A stretch of 64,000 nt of DNA, taken from contig NZ_CP041198.1 in NCBI RefSeq assembly GCF_006517815.1, positions 1,922,001-1,986,000 on the forward strand. Direction: 5' to 3'. Positions 26,497 to 36,200 of the stretch are shown piece after piece (the stretch's first letter is position 1; each line of letters opens with the position of its first letter). A program made the position numbers and the translations under genes. The DNA is from Pseudarthrobacter sp. NIBRBAC000502770. GTDB lineage: Bacteria > Actinomycetota > Actinomycetes > Actinomycetales > Micrococcaceae. The notes beneath the pieces are model-generated. The model did no database searches and was not told the DNA's origin. It saw only the letters and a list, made by a program, of their open reading frames with translations.

Positions 26497-27732
26497 ATGA
26501 CGCGCAAAGTAGTCATTACCGGTCTGGGTGCCACCACGCCCATCGGCGGCGATGTACCCACGATGTGGAACAACGCCCTCAAAGGGGTCTCCGGTGCCCG
26601 CACCCTTGAGGACGACTGGGTCGCCAAGTACGAGCTCCCCGTCCACTTCGCCGCACGCTGCAGCACCCCTGCGCTGGACGTCCTCAGCCGTGTCGAAGCA
26701 AAGCGGATGGACCCGTCCACCCAGTTCGGCGTTATCGCCGCCCGCGAAGCCTGGGCCGATTCGGGCATCACCGAATTCGACCAGGACCGGCTGGCTGTCG
26801 CGTTTGCCACCGGCATCGGTGGCGTCTGGACGCTTCTTGATGCCTGGGACACGCTGAAGGAAAAGGGCCCGCGCCGGGTCCTGCCCATGACAGTGCCCAT
26901 GCTGATGCCCAACGGTGTTGCTGCGGCCGTCAGCCTGGACCTCGGTGCCCGCGCCGGCGCGCACACACCCGTCTCCGCCTGCGCTTCCGGTACGGAAGCC
27001 ATGCACCTGGGCCTGGAACTCATCCGCTCCGGCAAGGCGGACGTGGTGATGTGCGGTGGGGCAGAAGCAGCCATCCACCCCATGCCGCTGGCGGCCTTCG
27101 CGTCCATGCAGGCGCTCTCCCGCCGGAACGATGATCCCCAGGGCGCTTCCCGCCCCTACGACACCGCACGTGACGGCTTCGTCATGGGTGAAGGGGCCGG
27201 CGCCCTGGTCCTGGAGGCCGAAGAGCACGCCCTGGCCCGCGGCGCACGCATCTACGCTGAACTGGCCGGCACGTCCGTGACCGCCGACGCCTACCACATC
27301 ACCGCCCCGGACCCCGAAGGTCTCGGTGCCACCCGTGCACTCAAGGCTGCCATGTTTGACGGCCGCATCCAGGCTGAAGACGTGGTGCACGTCAATGCGC
27401 ATGCCACCTCCACCCCCGTTGGTGACAAGCCCGAGTACACGGCCCTGCGCGCTGCGCTGGGCACCCACGTGGACAACGTGGCCGTCTCGGCCACCAAGTC
27501 GCAGATGGGCCACCTCCTGGGTGCTTCCGGCGCGGTCGAGGCGGTCCTGACCGTGCTGGCCGTCCACGAGCGCAAGGCACCGGTGACCATCAACCTTGAG
27601 AACCAGGATCCTGAGATCCCGCTCGACGTTGTCACCTCCGCCCGTGACCTGCCTGCCGGCAGCATCGTGGCGCTGAGCAACTCGTTTGGTTTCGGCGGAC
27701 ACAACGCCGTGGTGGCCATCCGCAGCGTCTAG
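26497..27732 (+). CDS. fabF: Beta-ketoacyl-ACP synthase II
   Basis: A 411-residue elongating condensing enzyme. The catalytic residues are C162 (SACASG), H302 (NAHATSTPVGD) and H339 (KSQMGHLLGASG). It lengthens acyl-ACP chains with malonyl-ACP. It is the last gene of the fab set and is followed by a strong terminator shared with the convergent DUF3145 gene. Confidence 0.95.
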   Translation: MTRKVVITGLGATTPIGGDVPTMWNNALKGVSGARTLEDDWVAKYELPVHFAARCSTPALDVLSRVEAKRMDPSTQFGVIAAREAWADSGITEFDQDRLAVAFATGIGGVWTLLDAWDTLKEKGPRRVLPMTVPMLMPNGVAAAVSLDLGARAGAHTPVSACASGTEAMHLGLELIRSGKADVVMCGGAEAAIHPMPLAAFASMQALSRRNDDPQGASRPYDTARDGFVMGEGAGALVLEAEEHALARGARIYAELAGTSVTADAYHITAPDPEGLGATRALKAAMFDGRIQAEDVVHVNAHATSTPVGDKPEYTALRAALGTHVDNVAVSATKSQMGHLLGASGAVEAVLTVLAVHERKAPVTINLENQDPEIPLDVVTSARDLPAGSIVALSNSFGFGGHNAVVAIRSV

Positions 27733-27762
27733 CCATGTCCGGGCAGCAGCCCGGAAACCCAA

Positions 27763-27797
27763 GGGAGGCCCCGCCAACAGGCGGGGCCTCCCTTTTT
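27763..27797. terminator. Bidirectional terminator between fabF and DUF3145 gene
   Basis: GGGAGGCCCCGCC pairs with GGCGGGGCCTCCC around a short AACA loop and is followed by TTTTT on the plus strand. It stands 30 bases past fabF. Confidence 0.85.
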
Positions 27798-27851
27798 GTT
27801 GCTATGGAAGTGTTGCGGGGGACAGGCCACCGCGGGGACGGACGACGGCGG

Positions 27852-28355
27852 TCAGCCCACCTGGTGGAGCCAGCGCACCGGGGCGCCCTCGGCAGCGTGG
27901 CGGAACGGTTCGAGTTCCTCGTCCCAGGCCTCCCCGAGGGCGAGGGAGAGTTCGTGGTAGACGGCGGCCGGGTCTCCGGCGCCGGATTCGTACGCGTAGC
28001 GGATCCGGTCCTCGGACACCATGATGTTGCCGTGGACGTCCGTGACGGCATGGAAGATCCCCAGCTCCGGGGTGTGCGACCATCGGCCGCCGTCCACGCC
28101 CTGGCTTGGCTCCTCCGTGACCTCATAGCGAAGGTGCGCCCAGCCTCGGAGGCAGGACGCCAGTTTGGCTCCCGTGCCGGGGTTTCCGGTCCAGGACAAC
28201 TCGGCCCGGAACATGCCGGGGGCGGCAGGCTGCGGGGTCCACTCAAGGTCCGTCCGCTTGTCCACGACGGCGCCAACCGCCCACTCAACGTGGGGGCACA
28301 GCGCCGTAGGGGCCGAGTGAACGAACAGCACACCGCGGGTCATTGCAACAGACAT
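27852..28355 (-). CDS. DUF3145 family protein
   Basis: A 167-residue protein matching DUF3145, an actinobacterial family of unknown function. The N-terminal TRGVLFVHSAPTALCPHVEWA is diagnostic; it is followed by a tryptophan-rich domain. I chose the ATG at 28355 because GGAGG lies five bases upstream; a longer frame reaches 28421 without support. It is convergent with fabF. No further function can be proposed from sequence. Confidence 0.85.
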   Translation of the reverse strand: MSVAMTRGVLFVHSAPTALCPHVEWAVGAVVDKRTDLEWTPQPAAPGMFRAELSWTGNPGTGAKLASCLRGWAHLRYEVTEEPSQGVDGGRWSHTPELGIFHAVTDVHGNIMVSEDRIRYAYESGAGDPAAVYHELSLALGEAWDEELEPFRHAAEGAPVRWLHQVG

Positions 28356-28595
28356 TCCATCCTCCATAGCTATAGGTACGTCTTCCCCAACGACCTCTGC
28401 CTGGATGGAACTGCCGTGCACTGCTCTGCGGTGGTGGTTCCTTGTGCATATTTAGATGTATCGAATAAAGCCGCGTCCGGACTTGCTGTGCAGCGCGAAG
28501 CTCAGGGAGCTTCAAGCCGCACTTGAAAGTTGCCGGACGTGACTCTTATTGTGCCGCACCCCGCAAAATTACGCCAGTGCGATTAGCCACACCGC

Positions 28596-29522
28596 TCAGG
28601 CTCTGGGATGCGCCTGCTGATAGCTCTTCCGAAGGCGGTCCACCGAGACATGGGTATAGATCTGGGTGGTGGCCAGGCTGCTGTGGCCCAGGATCTCCTG
28701 CACCGCCCGAAGATCCGCGCCCCCGTCCAGCAGATGCGTGGCGGCGGAGTGGCGCAGCGCGTGGGGCCCGGAAGCGGCAGTGTCCCCGAGCGCCTCGAAG
28801 AGGGTGTTGACCAAGGCACGGACCTGGCGCTGGTCAACACGTCCACCGCGCGCCCCGAGGAAAAGGGCGGGTCCGCTGCCGTCCTTTACAAGGATCGGGC
28901 GCCCCCGGCGGAGCCAGTCGTCAACGGCCACGGCGGCCGGAACCCCGAAAGGGACGGTGCGTTCCTTGTTGCCTTTGCCGACCACCCGGAGCGTCCGGCG
29001 GTCCGGGTCAAGGTCGTCGACGTCGAGGCCGGCAAGTTCCCCCACCCGGATACCCGTGGCGTAGAGGAGTTCCACCATGGCCCGGTTCCTCACGGCAAGC
29101 GGTCCGCCGTCCGCGGCCTGCGCCTCGAGTCCCTCCAGGATGCGGGTGAGCTGCGAGGCCTGCAGCACGCCCGGGAGGGATCCTTCCCGTTTAGGTGCCT
29201 TCAGGCGAAGGGCGGGGTCGACGTCAATGACTTCTTCCCTGAGCGCCCAGGCCGTGAACACCCGGGCCGTGGCGGACCGGCGCGCCAAGGTGGCCCGGGA
29301 CGCGCCGGCTGAGCTCTGGGTCCCAAGCCAGCGGCGGAAAGTGCCCAGTTCAAGGTCCTTCAGTCCTGCCACGCCTTCCGAAGCCGCGTGGGCGAGGAGG
29401 CTGTGCAGGTCGCCCAGGTAAGCCCGCTTGGTGTGCTCCGACACTGCGCGCTCCCCCGACAGATAGCCGGCGAACGCGTCCATTGCCTTCCCGAGTTCCA
29501 CGGGCAGTTGTTCATGTTCCAC
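28596..29522 (-). CDS. xerC: Tyrosine recombinase XerC
   Basis: A 308-residue site-specific recombinase that resolves chromosome dimers with XerD. An N-terminal SAM-like domain (about 10-95) precedes the catalytic domain. Catalytic residues visible are the arginine in TGIRVGEL, the lysine in GKGNKER, HALRHSAATHLL (His and Arg), LGHSSLATTQIYTHV (His and the tyrosine nucleophile). The GTG at 29522 is the likely start but sits very close to its GAGGA. There are no attachment sites or phage genes nearby; this is the housekeeping enzyme, next to dprA as in other actinobacteria. Confidence 0.92.
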   Translation of the reverse strand: MEHEQLPVELGKAMDAFAGYLSGERAVSEHTKRAYLGDLHSLLAHAASEGVAGLKDLELGTFRRWLGTQSSAGASRATLARRSATARVFTAWALREEVIDVDPALRLKAPKREGSLPGVLQASQLTRILEGLEAQAADGGPLAVRNRAMVELLYATGIRVGELAGLDVDDLDPDRRTLRVVGKGNKERTVPFGVPAAVAVDDWLRRGRPILVKDGSGPALFLGARGGRVDQRQVRALVNTLFEALGDTAASGPHALRHSAATHLLDGGADLRAVQEILGHSSLATTQIYTHVSVDRLRKSYQQAHPRA

Positions 29523-29568
29523 TCCTCTACTTTCCCAGCTGCGTGTGCTGCCCGGCGTGCTGACACGG

Positions 29569-30825
29569 TTACCCTTTGCCGCGTTTCCAGCCACCGCGCT
29601 CCGCCACGGCCAATCCCAGCAACCCCAGCCTGCCAAGACCTGCCCGGACGGAATCCTGCCCCAGTCCGGCCACGACCGAAAGCTTTTCCACCGACGTGGT
29701 GGAGCGCAGCGGCAGCGCATCCAGCAGGATCAGGTCCTCCAGGGTCAGCCCGTCCTGGACTGCCGCTTCTGAGGCCCGTTGCTCAGGCAGTCCTGTTCCG
29801 CTCGGCGAGGCGAGCTCGGCCACTTCCGCCGCATCGGTGACGCAGACTGCCCCTCCGTCCCGGAGAAGCCGGTGGCAGCCGGCGGAGTTGGCGCTGTGGA
29901 CAGACCCGGGGACAGCGCCGACGGCGCGGCCCAGCGTCTCAGCGTGGTGTGCCGTGTTGAGGGCGCCCGACCGCCAGCGCGCTTCCACCACTACTGTCAC
30001 CGCGGACAGGGCAGCTATCAGCCGGTTCCGCTGCAGGAAGCGGTAGCGGGTCGGGGCGGACCCCGGTGGTACCTCTGCCAGGACTGCGCCCTGGTTGGCG
30101 ACAGCCCGCAGCAGGTCTTCGTTTCCGGACGGATAGAACCTGTCCACTCCCCCGGCCATGACGGCGATGGTAGGCACGGCTGCGGATCCGCCGGCAAGGG
30201 CAGCCCGGTGCGCATGGGCGTCAATTCCGTAAGCGCCGCCGGAAACAATCGTATAGCCGCGCTGCGCCAGGGAGTAAGCGAGGTCTCCGGTGACCGCTGC
30301 CCCATAACTGGTGCTGTCCCGGGACCCCACGAGGGCGATGGACTTCTCCAGTGCAGGCAGCGGCTGTTCCTGCCCGCGCCACCACAGGCAGACGGGTTCT
30401 TGGATTCCCAGGTCCGCAAGCTGGGCAGGCCACAGCTCATCGCCGGGAATGATGACGCGTCCGCCCAGCCTGGCCATGGTGGCCAGGTCGCGTTCGGGGG
30501 CGAGATCGGGGATCCGCGGCTGCCAACGCCTTAGAGCTGCTGCCAGTCCGGCCCAGCTGCCGGCCGATCCGCTGTCTGCCAGGAGTGCCGTGACGTCGCG
30601 CTCCAGGTCAGGGCCGGCCGCCACCCGACCTGTGGCGATCCGCAGTGCCTCCGTCGCCCCAGCAAGCTGCACCAGGGCCAGGCCCGCCGCATCCTGCGGT
30701 TCCATCAGCCGTGAGAGGGCGGCCCGCGCCAGCCGTTCCGTTTCCATGTCCCGCGTCTTTTCCACGGCCCGTTCCTTTTCCACCCGCAGTTCCATTAGTC
30801 CGTTCCGTTCCTGGCCAGCTGTCAT
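29569..30825 (-). CDS. dprA: DNA-processing protein DprA
   Basis: A 418-residue protein of the DprA/Smf family, which loads RecA on incoming single-stranded DNA during transformation. The Rossmann-like core shows VGSRDSTSYGAAV and SGGAYGIDAHAHRAAL, then PPGSAPTRYRFLQRNRLIAALS. A C-terminal winged-helix-like region follows (about 340-415). The ATG at 30825 overlaps the comM stop by four bases. A competence role is not shown; the gene is widespread in non-competent bacteria. Confidence 0.93.
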   Translation of the reverse strand: MTAGQERNGLMELRVEKERAVEKTRDMETERLARAALSRLMEPQDAAGLALVQLAGATEALRIATGRVAAGPDLERDVTALLADSGSAGSWAGLAAALRRWQPRIPDLAPERDLATMARLGGRVIIPGDELWPAQLADLGIQEPVCLWWRGQEQPLPALEKSIALVGSRDSTSYGAAVTGDLAYSLAQRGYTIVSGGAYGIDAHAHRAALAGGSAAVPTIAVMAGGVDRFYPSGNEDLLRAVANQGAVLAEVPPGSAPTRYRFLQRNRLIAALSAVTVVVEARWRSGALNTAHHAETLGRAVGAVPGSVHSANSAGCHRLLRDGGAVCVTDAAEVAELASPSGTGLPEQRASEAAVQDGLTLEDLILLDALPLRSTTSVEKLSVVAGLGQDSVRAGLGRLGLLGLAVAERGGWKRGKG

Positions 30826-32369
30826 GCCGCGGCCGCCGTGGCCTGCCGGAGGCCCAGCGCCTGCCCGATGTCGTTGGTATCGGGCGCGTCGCGGCGCCCC
30901 AGGTCCGCAAGGGTCCAGGCGAGCCGAAGGACGCGGTCGTACCCGCGGGCAGTCAGGACTCCGCGCTCGAGCGACTGGTCCAGGATCCGCGTTGCTGCGG
31001 AAGCGAGGCGCAGGTCCCCGCGCAGGATCCGTCCGGGCACCTGTGAGTTCGTCTCGAGGCCAAAGCGCTGAAGGCGTTCCGCCTGCCGGGACCGGGCCTC
31101 CCGGACCCGGCCCGCCACGGACGCGGTGTCCTCTTCGGCACCGGATTGACCGAAATCTGTCAACGAAACCCGCTCCACCTGGAGCTGGATGTCCACCCGG
31201 TCCAGCAGGGGCCCGGACATCCTGGCGAGGTAACGTCGGCGCATCACGGGAGTGCAGGTACAGTCCAGCCCTTTGCCCGAGGCCTTGCCGCACGGGCACG
31301 GGTTGGCCGCAAGCACGAGCTGGAAGCGGGCCGGGTACGCCGCGGTCCCGGCAGAGCGGTGAATCACCAATTCCCCGCTTTCCAGGGGCTGGCGCAGGGC
31401 ATCCAGGACCCGCCGTTCGTATTCCGGTGCCTCGTCAAGGAAGAGCACGCCCCGGTGCGCACGGGAAGCCGCGCCCGGCCGGGGCAGCCCCGACCCGCCG
31501 CCGATGATGGCTGCAGCGGTTGCAGAGTGGTGCGGGTTCTCGAAGGGCGGCCGCCTCAGGAGCCGCACAGTGGAGGAGGGCAGGCCGCACAGCGAATGGA
31601 TGGCGGTGACCTCCATCGACTCATGGTCGCCGAGGTCGGGCAACAGGCCCGCAAGCCGTTCCGCCAGCATCGTCTTTCCGGCCCCCGGCGGCCCGGTGAG
31701 CAGCAGATGGTGGGCACCCGCGGCCGCGACCTCCAGGGCCCGCCGGGCGTCGCCCTGGCCGGAGACGTCCGCCATGTCCGGACACGGGCCGGGAAGGGCC
31801 GCGACGTCACCGGACTCCCCGGAATCGTCAGGCTCGAAGTCCAGGGCAAGTTCCTGCGGATCGGCGCCAAAGTCGAGCGCGAGCCGGGCCAGCGTGCGGT
31901 AGCCCCGTACCGTCGCGCCCGGGACAAGGGAGGCCTCGGCCAGGTTGGCGTGGGCCACGACGACCTCGGGGTAGCCGGCCCGCACGGCTGCCATGACCGC
32001 CGGCAGGATTCCCCTTACCGGCCGGAGCCTGCCGTCGAGCCCCAGCTCGGCGATGAAGACGGTGTTCCCGGTGGGCTTGATGTCGTTCGCGGCCCGCAGG
32101 ACGGCCATAGTAACGGCGAGGTCGAACCCGGATCCGCGCTTGGGCAGCGAGGCCGGAATGAGGTTGGCGGTGATCTTCCGGCGGCTGAGCGGAATCCCGG
32201 AGTTCTTCGCCGCAGACCGGATCCGCTCCTTGGCCTCGTTCAGCGACGCATCCGGCAATCCCAGGATGACAAATGCCGGGAGGGTCTGGCCGATGTCCGC
32301 CTCAACCTCAACCATGTAGCCGTTCAGGCCCACGAGGGCCACTGAGTAGGTCCGTCCCAAGGCCATCAC
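30822..32369 (-). CDS. comM: ComM/YifB family AAA ATPase (Mg-chelatase-like)
   Basis: A 515-residue protein with an N-terminal ChlI-type domain and a central AAA core. The Walker A motif is LTGPPGAGKTMLA (about 225-237) and Walker B is GVLFLDEAPEY. A cysteine-rich segment NPCPCGKASGKGLDCTC lies past it, and a C-terminal helical domain follows. ComM is a branch-migration helicase in natural transformation in Vibrio. It overlaps yraN upstream and dprA downstream by four bases each, so the three are cotranscribed. Confidence 0.93.
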   Translation of the reverse strand: MMALGRTYSVALVGLNGYMVEVEADIGQTLPAFVILGLPDASLNEAKERIRSAAKNSGIPLSRRKITANLIPASLPKRGSGFDLAVTMAVLRAANDIKPTGNTVFIAELGLDGRLRPVRGILPAVMAAVRAGYPEVVVAHANLAEASLVPGATVRGYRTLARLALDFGADPQELALDFEPDDSGESGDVAALPGPCPDMADVSGQGDARRALEVAAAGAHHLLLTGPPGAGKTMLAERLAGLLPDLGDHESMEVTAIHSLCGLPSSTVRLLRRPPFENPHHSATAAAIIGGGSGLPRPGAASRAHRGVLFLDEAPEYERRVLDALRQPLESGELVIHRSAGTAAYPARFQLVLAANPCPCGKASGKGLDCTCTPVMRRRYLARMSGPLLDRVDIQLQVERVSLTDFGQSGAEEDTASVAGRVREARSRQAERLQRFGLETNSQVPGRILRGDLRLASAATRILDQSLERGVLTARGYDRVLRLAWTLADLGRRDAPDTNDIGQALGLRQATAAAA

Positions 32370-32728
32370 CCCACCCCCTTGAGGTGCTCCACCAGGGGTT
32401 CCCCGCCGCCGTCGTCCAGGACCGCGACGACGTCCACGCGCCGCAGCGGCATCCGCAGCTCGCGGTCACGGCACCATGCGGCACCCAGCCGGTGCAGCCG
32501 CGCAAGCTTTTCCGGGCCCACCGCCTCGAACGGGTGGCCGTAGTCCAGGGAGCGGCGCGTTTTGACTTCGGCGATGACCAGCGCATCACCGTCCAGGGCA
32601 ACGATGTCGATCTCACCCCCGGGGCACCGCCAGTTCCGCTCCAGCACCAGCATGCCCAGCGCTTCGAGATAACCCACGGCGAGGTCTTCGCCGCGCCGGC
32701 CCAACAGGTCTTTGGATTTCATGTCCAC
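32366..32728 (-). CDS. YraN family (UPF0102) nuclease-like protein
   Basis: A 120-residue protein of the UPF0102 family with the restriction-endonuclease-like core: GRRGEDLAVGYLEALGM, then GGEIDIVALDGDALVIAEVKTR, where the D and ExK residues resemble a PD-(D/E)xK site. Function is not established. An ATG two codons into the frame (MKSKDL, 32722) is an alternative start. It is the first gene of the yraN-comM-dprA operon. Confidence 0.9.
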   Translation of the reverse strand: MDMKSKDLLGRRGEDLAVGYLEALGMLVLERNWRCPGGEIDIVALDGDALVIAEVKTRRSLDYGHPFEAVGPEKLARLHRLGAAWCRDRELRMPLRRVDVVAVLDDGGGEPLVEHLKGVG

Positions 32729-32761
32729 CTCCGCAACCAGCCTGGCGGCGGACGCAGGCCG

Positions 32762-32798
32762 AAAACAGACGGCCCCTGTCCTATGTGGACAGGGGCCG
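32762..32798 (-). terminator. Terminator after DUF2469 gene
   Basis: CGGCCCCTGTCC pairs perfectly with GGACAGGGGCCG around a five-base loop. On the minus strand it is followed by TCTGTTTTC. Confidence 0.8.
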
Positions 32799-32830
32799 GT
32801 GTGGAGGGAAGGTTGGGCTGCAGCCGGTGC

Positions 32831-33157
32831 CTAGTTTCCCAGGTCCACATCCTTGGGCAGCGCGAGCTCCTCGTTGCGGGGCAGCTCCTCGACGTTGACG
32901 TCCTTGAAGGTCAGCACCCTGACGCTCTTCACGAAGCGGGCGGAACGGTAGACGTCCCAGACCCAGGCGTCCTGGAGGGTCAGGTCGAAGTAGACCTCGC
33001 CGTCGGCGCTGCGGGCCTGGAGGTCCACGTGGTTGGCCAGGTAGAAGCGCCGCTCGGTCTCGACAACGTAGCTGAACAAACCGACGACGTCGCGGTACTC
33101 ACGGTAGAGCTGAAGCTCCATGTCGGTTTCATAGTTCTCAAGATCTTCGGCACTCAT
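32831..33157 (-). CDS. DUF2469 family protein
   Basis: A 108-residue acidic protein matching DUF2469, a small actinobacterial family of unknown function usually encoded beside rnhB. Conserved segments are ENYETDMELQLYREYRDVVGLFSYVVETERRFYLAN (in parts, residues 6-42) and the mid-protein DAWVWDVYRSARFV. The ATG at 33157 gives the family N-terminus; a start at 33175 is less likely. The gene is followed by a strong terminator. Confidence 0.88.
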   Translation of the reverse strand: MSAEDLENYETDMELQLYREYRDVVGLFSYVVETERRFYLANHVDLQARSADGEVYFDLTLQDAWVWDVYRSARFVKSVRVLTFKDVNVEELPRNEELALPKDVDLGN

Positions 33158-33205
33158 GCTTCCATCTTGCACCATCTCCGGCGCCCCCGGCGCCGGAGGC
33201 CGCTG

Positions 33206-33991
33206 TCAGTCCCGGTCCGGTGCGTCCACGTTGGAACCCGCTGCGTCCTGGAGTTCGCCGCCCAGGAGGCGCCAGCTCACCCGGTGGTAGGGCGTCGGCC
33301 CGGCTGCGCGGAGGACGGACCGGTGGGCTGCCGTGGCGTAGCCCTTGTTGATGTTCCAGCCGTAGTCCGGGTATTCGGTGTGCAGGTGGCGCATCATCCG
33401 GTCCCGCTCCACCTTCGCGATGACGCTCGCGGCGGCCACGCTGAGGCACTGCATGTCGGCCTTGACCTTGGTGTGCACCGGGGCCTCGCAGGCGGCCTCC
33501 ACGACGGGCTGGTCGAAAAGGGACAGTTGGTCTGCGGGTGAGAGCCAGTTGTGGCTTCCATCCAGCAGCACAGCTTCCGGGACAACGCCCGCAGCGATGA
33601 TGCTGCCCCAGGCACGGGTTCCGGCAAGCCGCAGGGCGGCGATGATGCCGAGCGAATCGATCTCCCCGGCGGTGGCGTGTCCCACCGCGGAGGCCACGCT
33701 CCAGCGCCGCACCAGAGGATCGAGCCGTTCCCGCTCGGCCGGGCTCAGCAGCTTGCTGTCGCGCACCCCGGCCAGCGGCTTTTGGCGCTCAAGATCCACG
33801 ACGGCGATTCCCACGCTCACGGGTCCTGCAAGCGCTCCCCGGCCCACCTCGTCAACGCCGGCCAGGAACCGGACTCCCTGGGCTTTGAAGGTGCGCTCAT
33901 GCCGCAACGTTGGCGCCTTGGTTCCGCTGGCGGCAGCCTTGCGGGCCGGACGCGCTGGGGTGGCTGGGGAAGCCTGGACCGCGGAGGACAT
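33206..33991 (-). CDS. rnhB: Ribonuclease HII
   Basis: A 261-residue enzyme that cuts RNA in RNA-DNA hybrids, including single ribonucleotides. [14 protein letters not shown] (about 45-58) holds the first acidic pair, LLDGSHNW the third, and [23 protein letters not shown] the last. The first 35 residues are an alanine- and basic-rich extension. The ATG at 33991 lies just past the upstream signal peptidase stop. Confidence 0.94.
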   Translation of the reverse strand: MSSAVQASPATPARPARKAAASGTKAPTLRHERTFKAQGVRFLAGVDEVGRGALAGPVSVGIAVVDLERQKPLAGVRDSKLLSPAERERLDPLVRRWSVASAVGHATAGEIDSLGIIAALRLAGTRAWGSIIAAGVVPEAVLLDGSHNWLSPADQLSLFDQPVVEAACEAPVHTKVKADMQCLSVAAASVIAKVERDRMMRHLHTEYPDYGWNINKGYATAAHRSVLRAAGPTPYHRVSWRLLGGELQDAAGSNVDAPDRD

Positions 33992-33993
33992 GG

Positions 33994-34824
33994 TCAGCGG
34001 GCCGCCGGAACGCTCTTGAAGACGTCCGGGTAATTGTCCAGCGTCTTGATCCTGTTCAACGGCCATGCAATCACGGCAGCCTTGCCCTCGAGGTCCTTGA
34101 GGTCGACGAATCCGCCGTCGGTCTCCATGTGCGCGCGGGAGTCTGCGGAGTGGTTCCGGTTATCACCCATCACCCACACCTTGCCCTCCGGGACGGTGAC
34201 ATCGAAGTTGCGGACCTGCGGGACTTCGGCGGGGTTGATGTACGTCTCGTCGATGGCAGTGCCGTTGATGGTCAGTTTACCGCCGGTGTCGCAGCAGACC
34301 ACGTGGTCGCCCGGCAGTCCGATGACCCGCTTGACGAGGTGCTGCTCAGAGTTGTCCGGCAGGAGCCCCACGAACGTCAGTCCGTCCTGGACCCAGGTGA
34401 AGGGGCCCTGTGCCTTGGCCGGGGCCGGCGGCAACCATCCCTTGGTGTCACGGAAGACGACGACGTCGCCGCGGCTCAGGGCGAAGGGCTCGGGAACCAG
34501 GAGGTTGACGAAAATCCTGTCGTCGACGTCCAGGGTGTTCACCATTGATTCGGACGGGATGAAGAAGGCGCGGAAGAGGAAGGTCTTGATAAGGAAAGAC
34601 AGCACCACCGCGATGACAACCACGGTGGCAATTTCCTTCAGCCAGCCCAGGAAGGGATTCCCGGCGGACTTGCCGGCGGCTTTGGACCCCAACCTACTCC
34701 GCCTGCTGGCTGGAGCTTCCGGCCCAGTGCCTTCGCCCGGCTCGGAAGAAGAAGCTGGAACGGCCGGTTCCTCGGAAGCGCCGTCATGGCGCGGTTCAGG
34801 GTTCCGCGCTTGGTTCTCGGGCAT
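33994..34824 (-). CDS. lepB: Signal peptidase I (first copy)
   Basis: A 276-residue membrane serine protease that removes signal peptides from exported proteins. A long Pro/Glu-rich cytoplasmic N-terminus (1-58) precedes a single transmembrane segment (about 64-86). The catalytic serine is in [11 protein letters not shown] (about 92-102) and the lysine in [22 protein letters not shown] completes the family boxes. It begins directly at the stop of a second, shorter signal peptidase gene. Confidence 0.94.
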   Translation of the reverse strand: MPENQARNPEPRHDGASEEPAVPASSSEPGEGTGPEAPASRRSRLGSKAAGKSAGNPFLGWLKEIATVVVIAVVLSFLIKTFLFRAFFIPSESMVNTLDVDDRIFVNLLVPEPFALSRGDVVVFRDTKGWLPPAPAKAQGPFTWVQDGLTFVGLLPDNSEQHLVKRVIGLPGDHVVCCDTGGKLTINGTAIDETYINPAEVPQVRNFDVTVPEGKVWVMGDNRNHSADSRAHMETDGGFVDLKDLEGKAAVIAWPLNRIKTLDNYPDVFKSVPAAR

Positions 34825-35502
34825 TTACCGTCCGTTCTCTGTTGTGGGCCCCGGTGCAGGCGGCCGTGCTACTGGGGCAAATCTATCAAGCGGCCAGAGG
34901 ATCTGGACCGGCCTGCCGATCACCCGGTCAAGTGGAACGAGTCCGCCTCCCGGAGCACCGAGCAGGCTGCGTGAATCGGCGGAAACAGAACGGTGGTCCC
35001 CCATCAGCCACAGCCTGCCCTCGGGGACCACCGTATTGAACTTCTGCGTGCTCGGCGCATCCCCGGGGAAGACATAGGGCTCATCCAGTGCTGTCCCGTT
35101 GACCGTGACTTTCCCTCCGGCATCACAGCAGACCACGGTGTCACCGGGAAGGCCGATCACGCGTTTGACGTAGGTAGTGTCGCTGCCGGCCAGCCCGACC
35201 CATTGCATCGCAGATGCAGTGGCATCTACCAAAGGGCCTTTGCCGCTGTTCAGGGGCGCAAAACTCCCGCGCCCGTCGAAGACGACAACGTCGCCATGCC
35301 GGATAGGTTCGGTTTGGAAATCGGTGCGGGAGACAAGGATCCGGTCGCCGCCTTCCAGGAGCGGTTCCATGGACTCCGAGGGAATGAAATAGACATCGAG
35401 CCACAAGGACCTGACCAAACCGCTGATGGCGATGGCAAGGATCAGGGCCGGAAAGACAAAACGCCAGCCCATTCTGCGGGGCTGGCGTTTTGTCTGGTGC
35501 AT
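34825..35502 (-). CDS. lepB: Signal peptidase I (second copy)
   Basis: A 225-residue signal peptidase lacking the long cytoplasmic N-terminus of its neighbour. One transmembrane segment (about 13-32) is followed by the serine box FIPSESMEPLL (about 38-48) and the lysine box [23 protein letters not shown] replaces the usual GDNR..S.DSR. Its stop abuts the start of the other copy (TAAATG), so they are translated together. The pair shares high similarity in the catalytic core, indicating tandem duplication with divergence. Confidence 0.93.
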   Translation of the reverse strand: MHQTKRQPRRMGWRFVFPALILAIAISGLVRSLWLDVYFIPSESMEPLLEGGDRILVSRTDFQTEPIRHGDVVVFDGRGSFAPLNSGKGPLVDATASAMQWVGLAGSDTTYVKRVIGLPGDTVVCCDAGGKVTVNGTALDEPYVFPGDAPSTQKFNTVVPEGRLWLMGDHRSVSADSRSLLGAPGGGLVPLDRVIGRPVQILWPLDRFAPVARPPAPGPTTENGR

Positions 35503-35583
35503 GGTCCGTATCCTGGCGCTGGTGCATTGCTCCGGCGCTTGCCGGGTACGGCCGCGCTCCAGCTGGCAGTAAGTCCGGAAGAC

Positions 35584-35943
35584 TTACTTTGCGGTGCTGA
35601 AGTCGCGCTTTTCCTTGATCTTGGCAGCCTTGCCGCGCAGCGCACGCATGTAGTACAGCTTGGCGCGGCGGACGTCACCCTTGGTGACAACCTCGATCTT
35701 TTCGATGATCGGGGAGTGCACCGGGAAGGTACGCTCCACACCGACACCGAAGGAAACCTTGCGGACCGTGAAGGTTTCGCGAACGCCGTCACCCTGGCGG
35801 CCCAGGACGAAGCCCTGGAAGACCTGGACACGGGTGTTCTTGCCTTCGATGATGTTCACGTGCACCTTGAGGGTGTCGCCCGCGCGGAACTGCGGAACAT
35901 CGTTGCGCAGCGAGGCTGCGTCGAGGGAATCGAGAATATGCAT
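35584..35943 (-). CDS. rplS: 50S ribosomal protein L19
   Basis: A 119-residue ribosomal protein at the 30S-50S interface. [26 protein letters not shown] (in parts, residues 19-44) and [28 protein letters not shown] are standard. The ATG at 35943 gives the normal [14 protein letters not shown]-terminus. A 257-base gap separates it from trmD upstream, so it probably has its own promoter. Confidence 0.96.
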   Translation of the reverse strand: MHILDSLDAASLRNDVPQFRAGDTLKVHVNIIEGKNTRVQVFQGFVLGRQGDGVRETFTVRKVSFGVGVERTFPVHSPIIEKIEVVTKGDVRRAKLYYMRALRGKAAKIKEKRDFSTAK

Positions 35944-36200
35944 GATTGCACTCCTGGTGAACGCCACAGGTCATTCACTTTGGGTCACGGCGGGCAAGTC
36001 CGGCTGCTGGAAAGCAGGCCGGGGGCTCACCGCCGAAGTAAAGTCCCGGCTGCTTCAAGGGTTGAGGGAGCCGGTTGTCGGGCTGTTGGCCGCGCTACCC
36101 CCTGTGGCAGGTGCGGACCCAGCAGACACAAGGGTTAATTTTGCCACAGCGGCAGGGTTACGCCAATTCGGGCGGAGTTAGTCCCGGCGTTCCGCCGCCG

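Noticed and set aside
28596..29522. Tyrosine recombinase as evidence for a mobile element
   Set aside because: It is housekeeping XerC in its usual neighbourhood (dprA, comM, yraN). No att repeats, tRNA insertion or cargo were seen.
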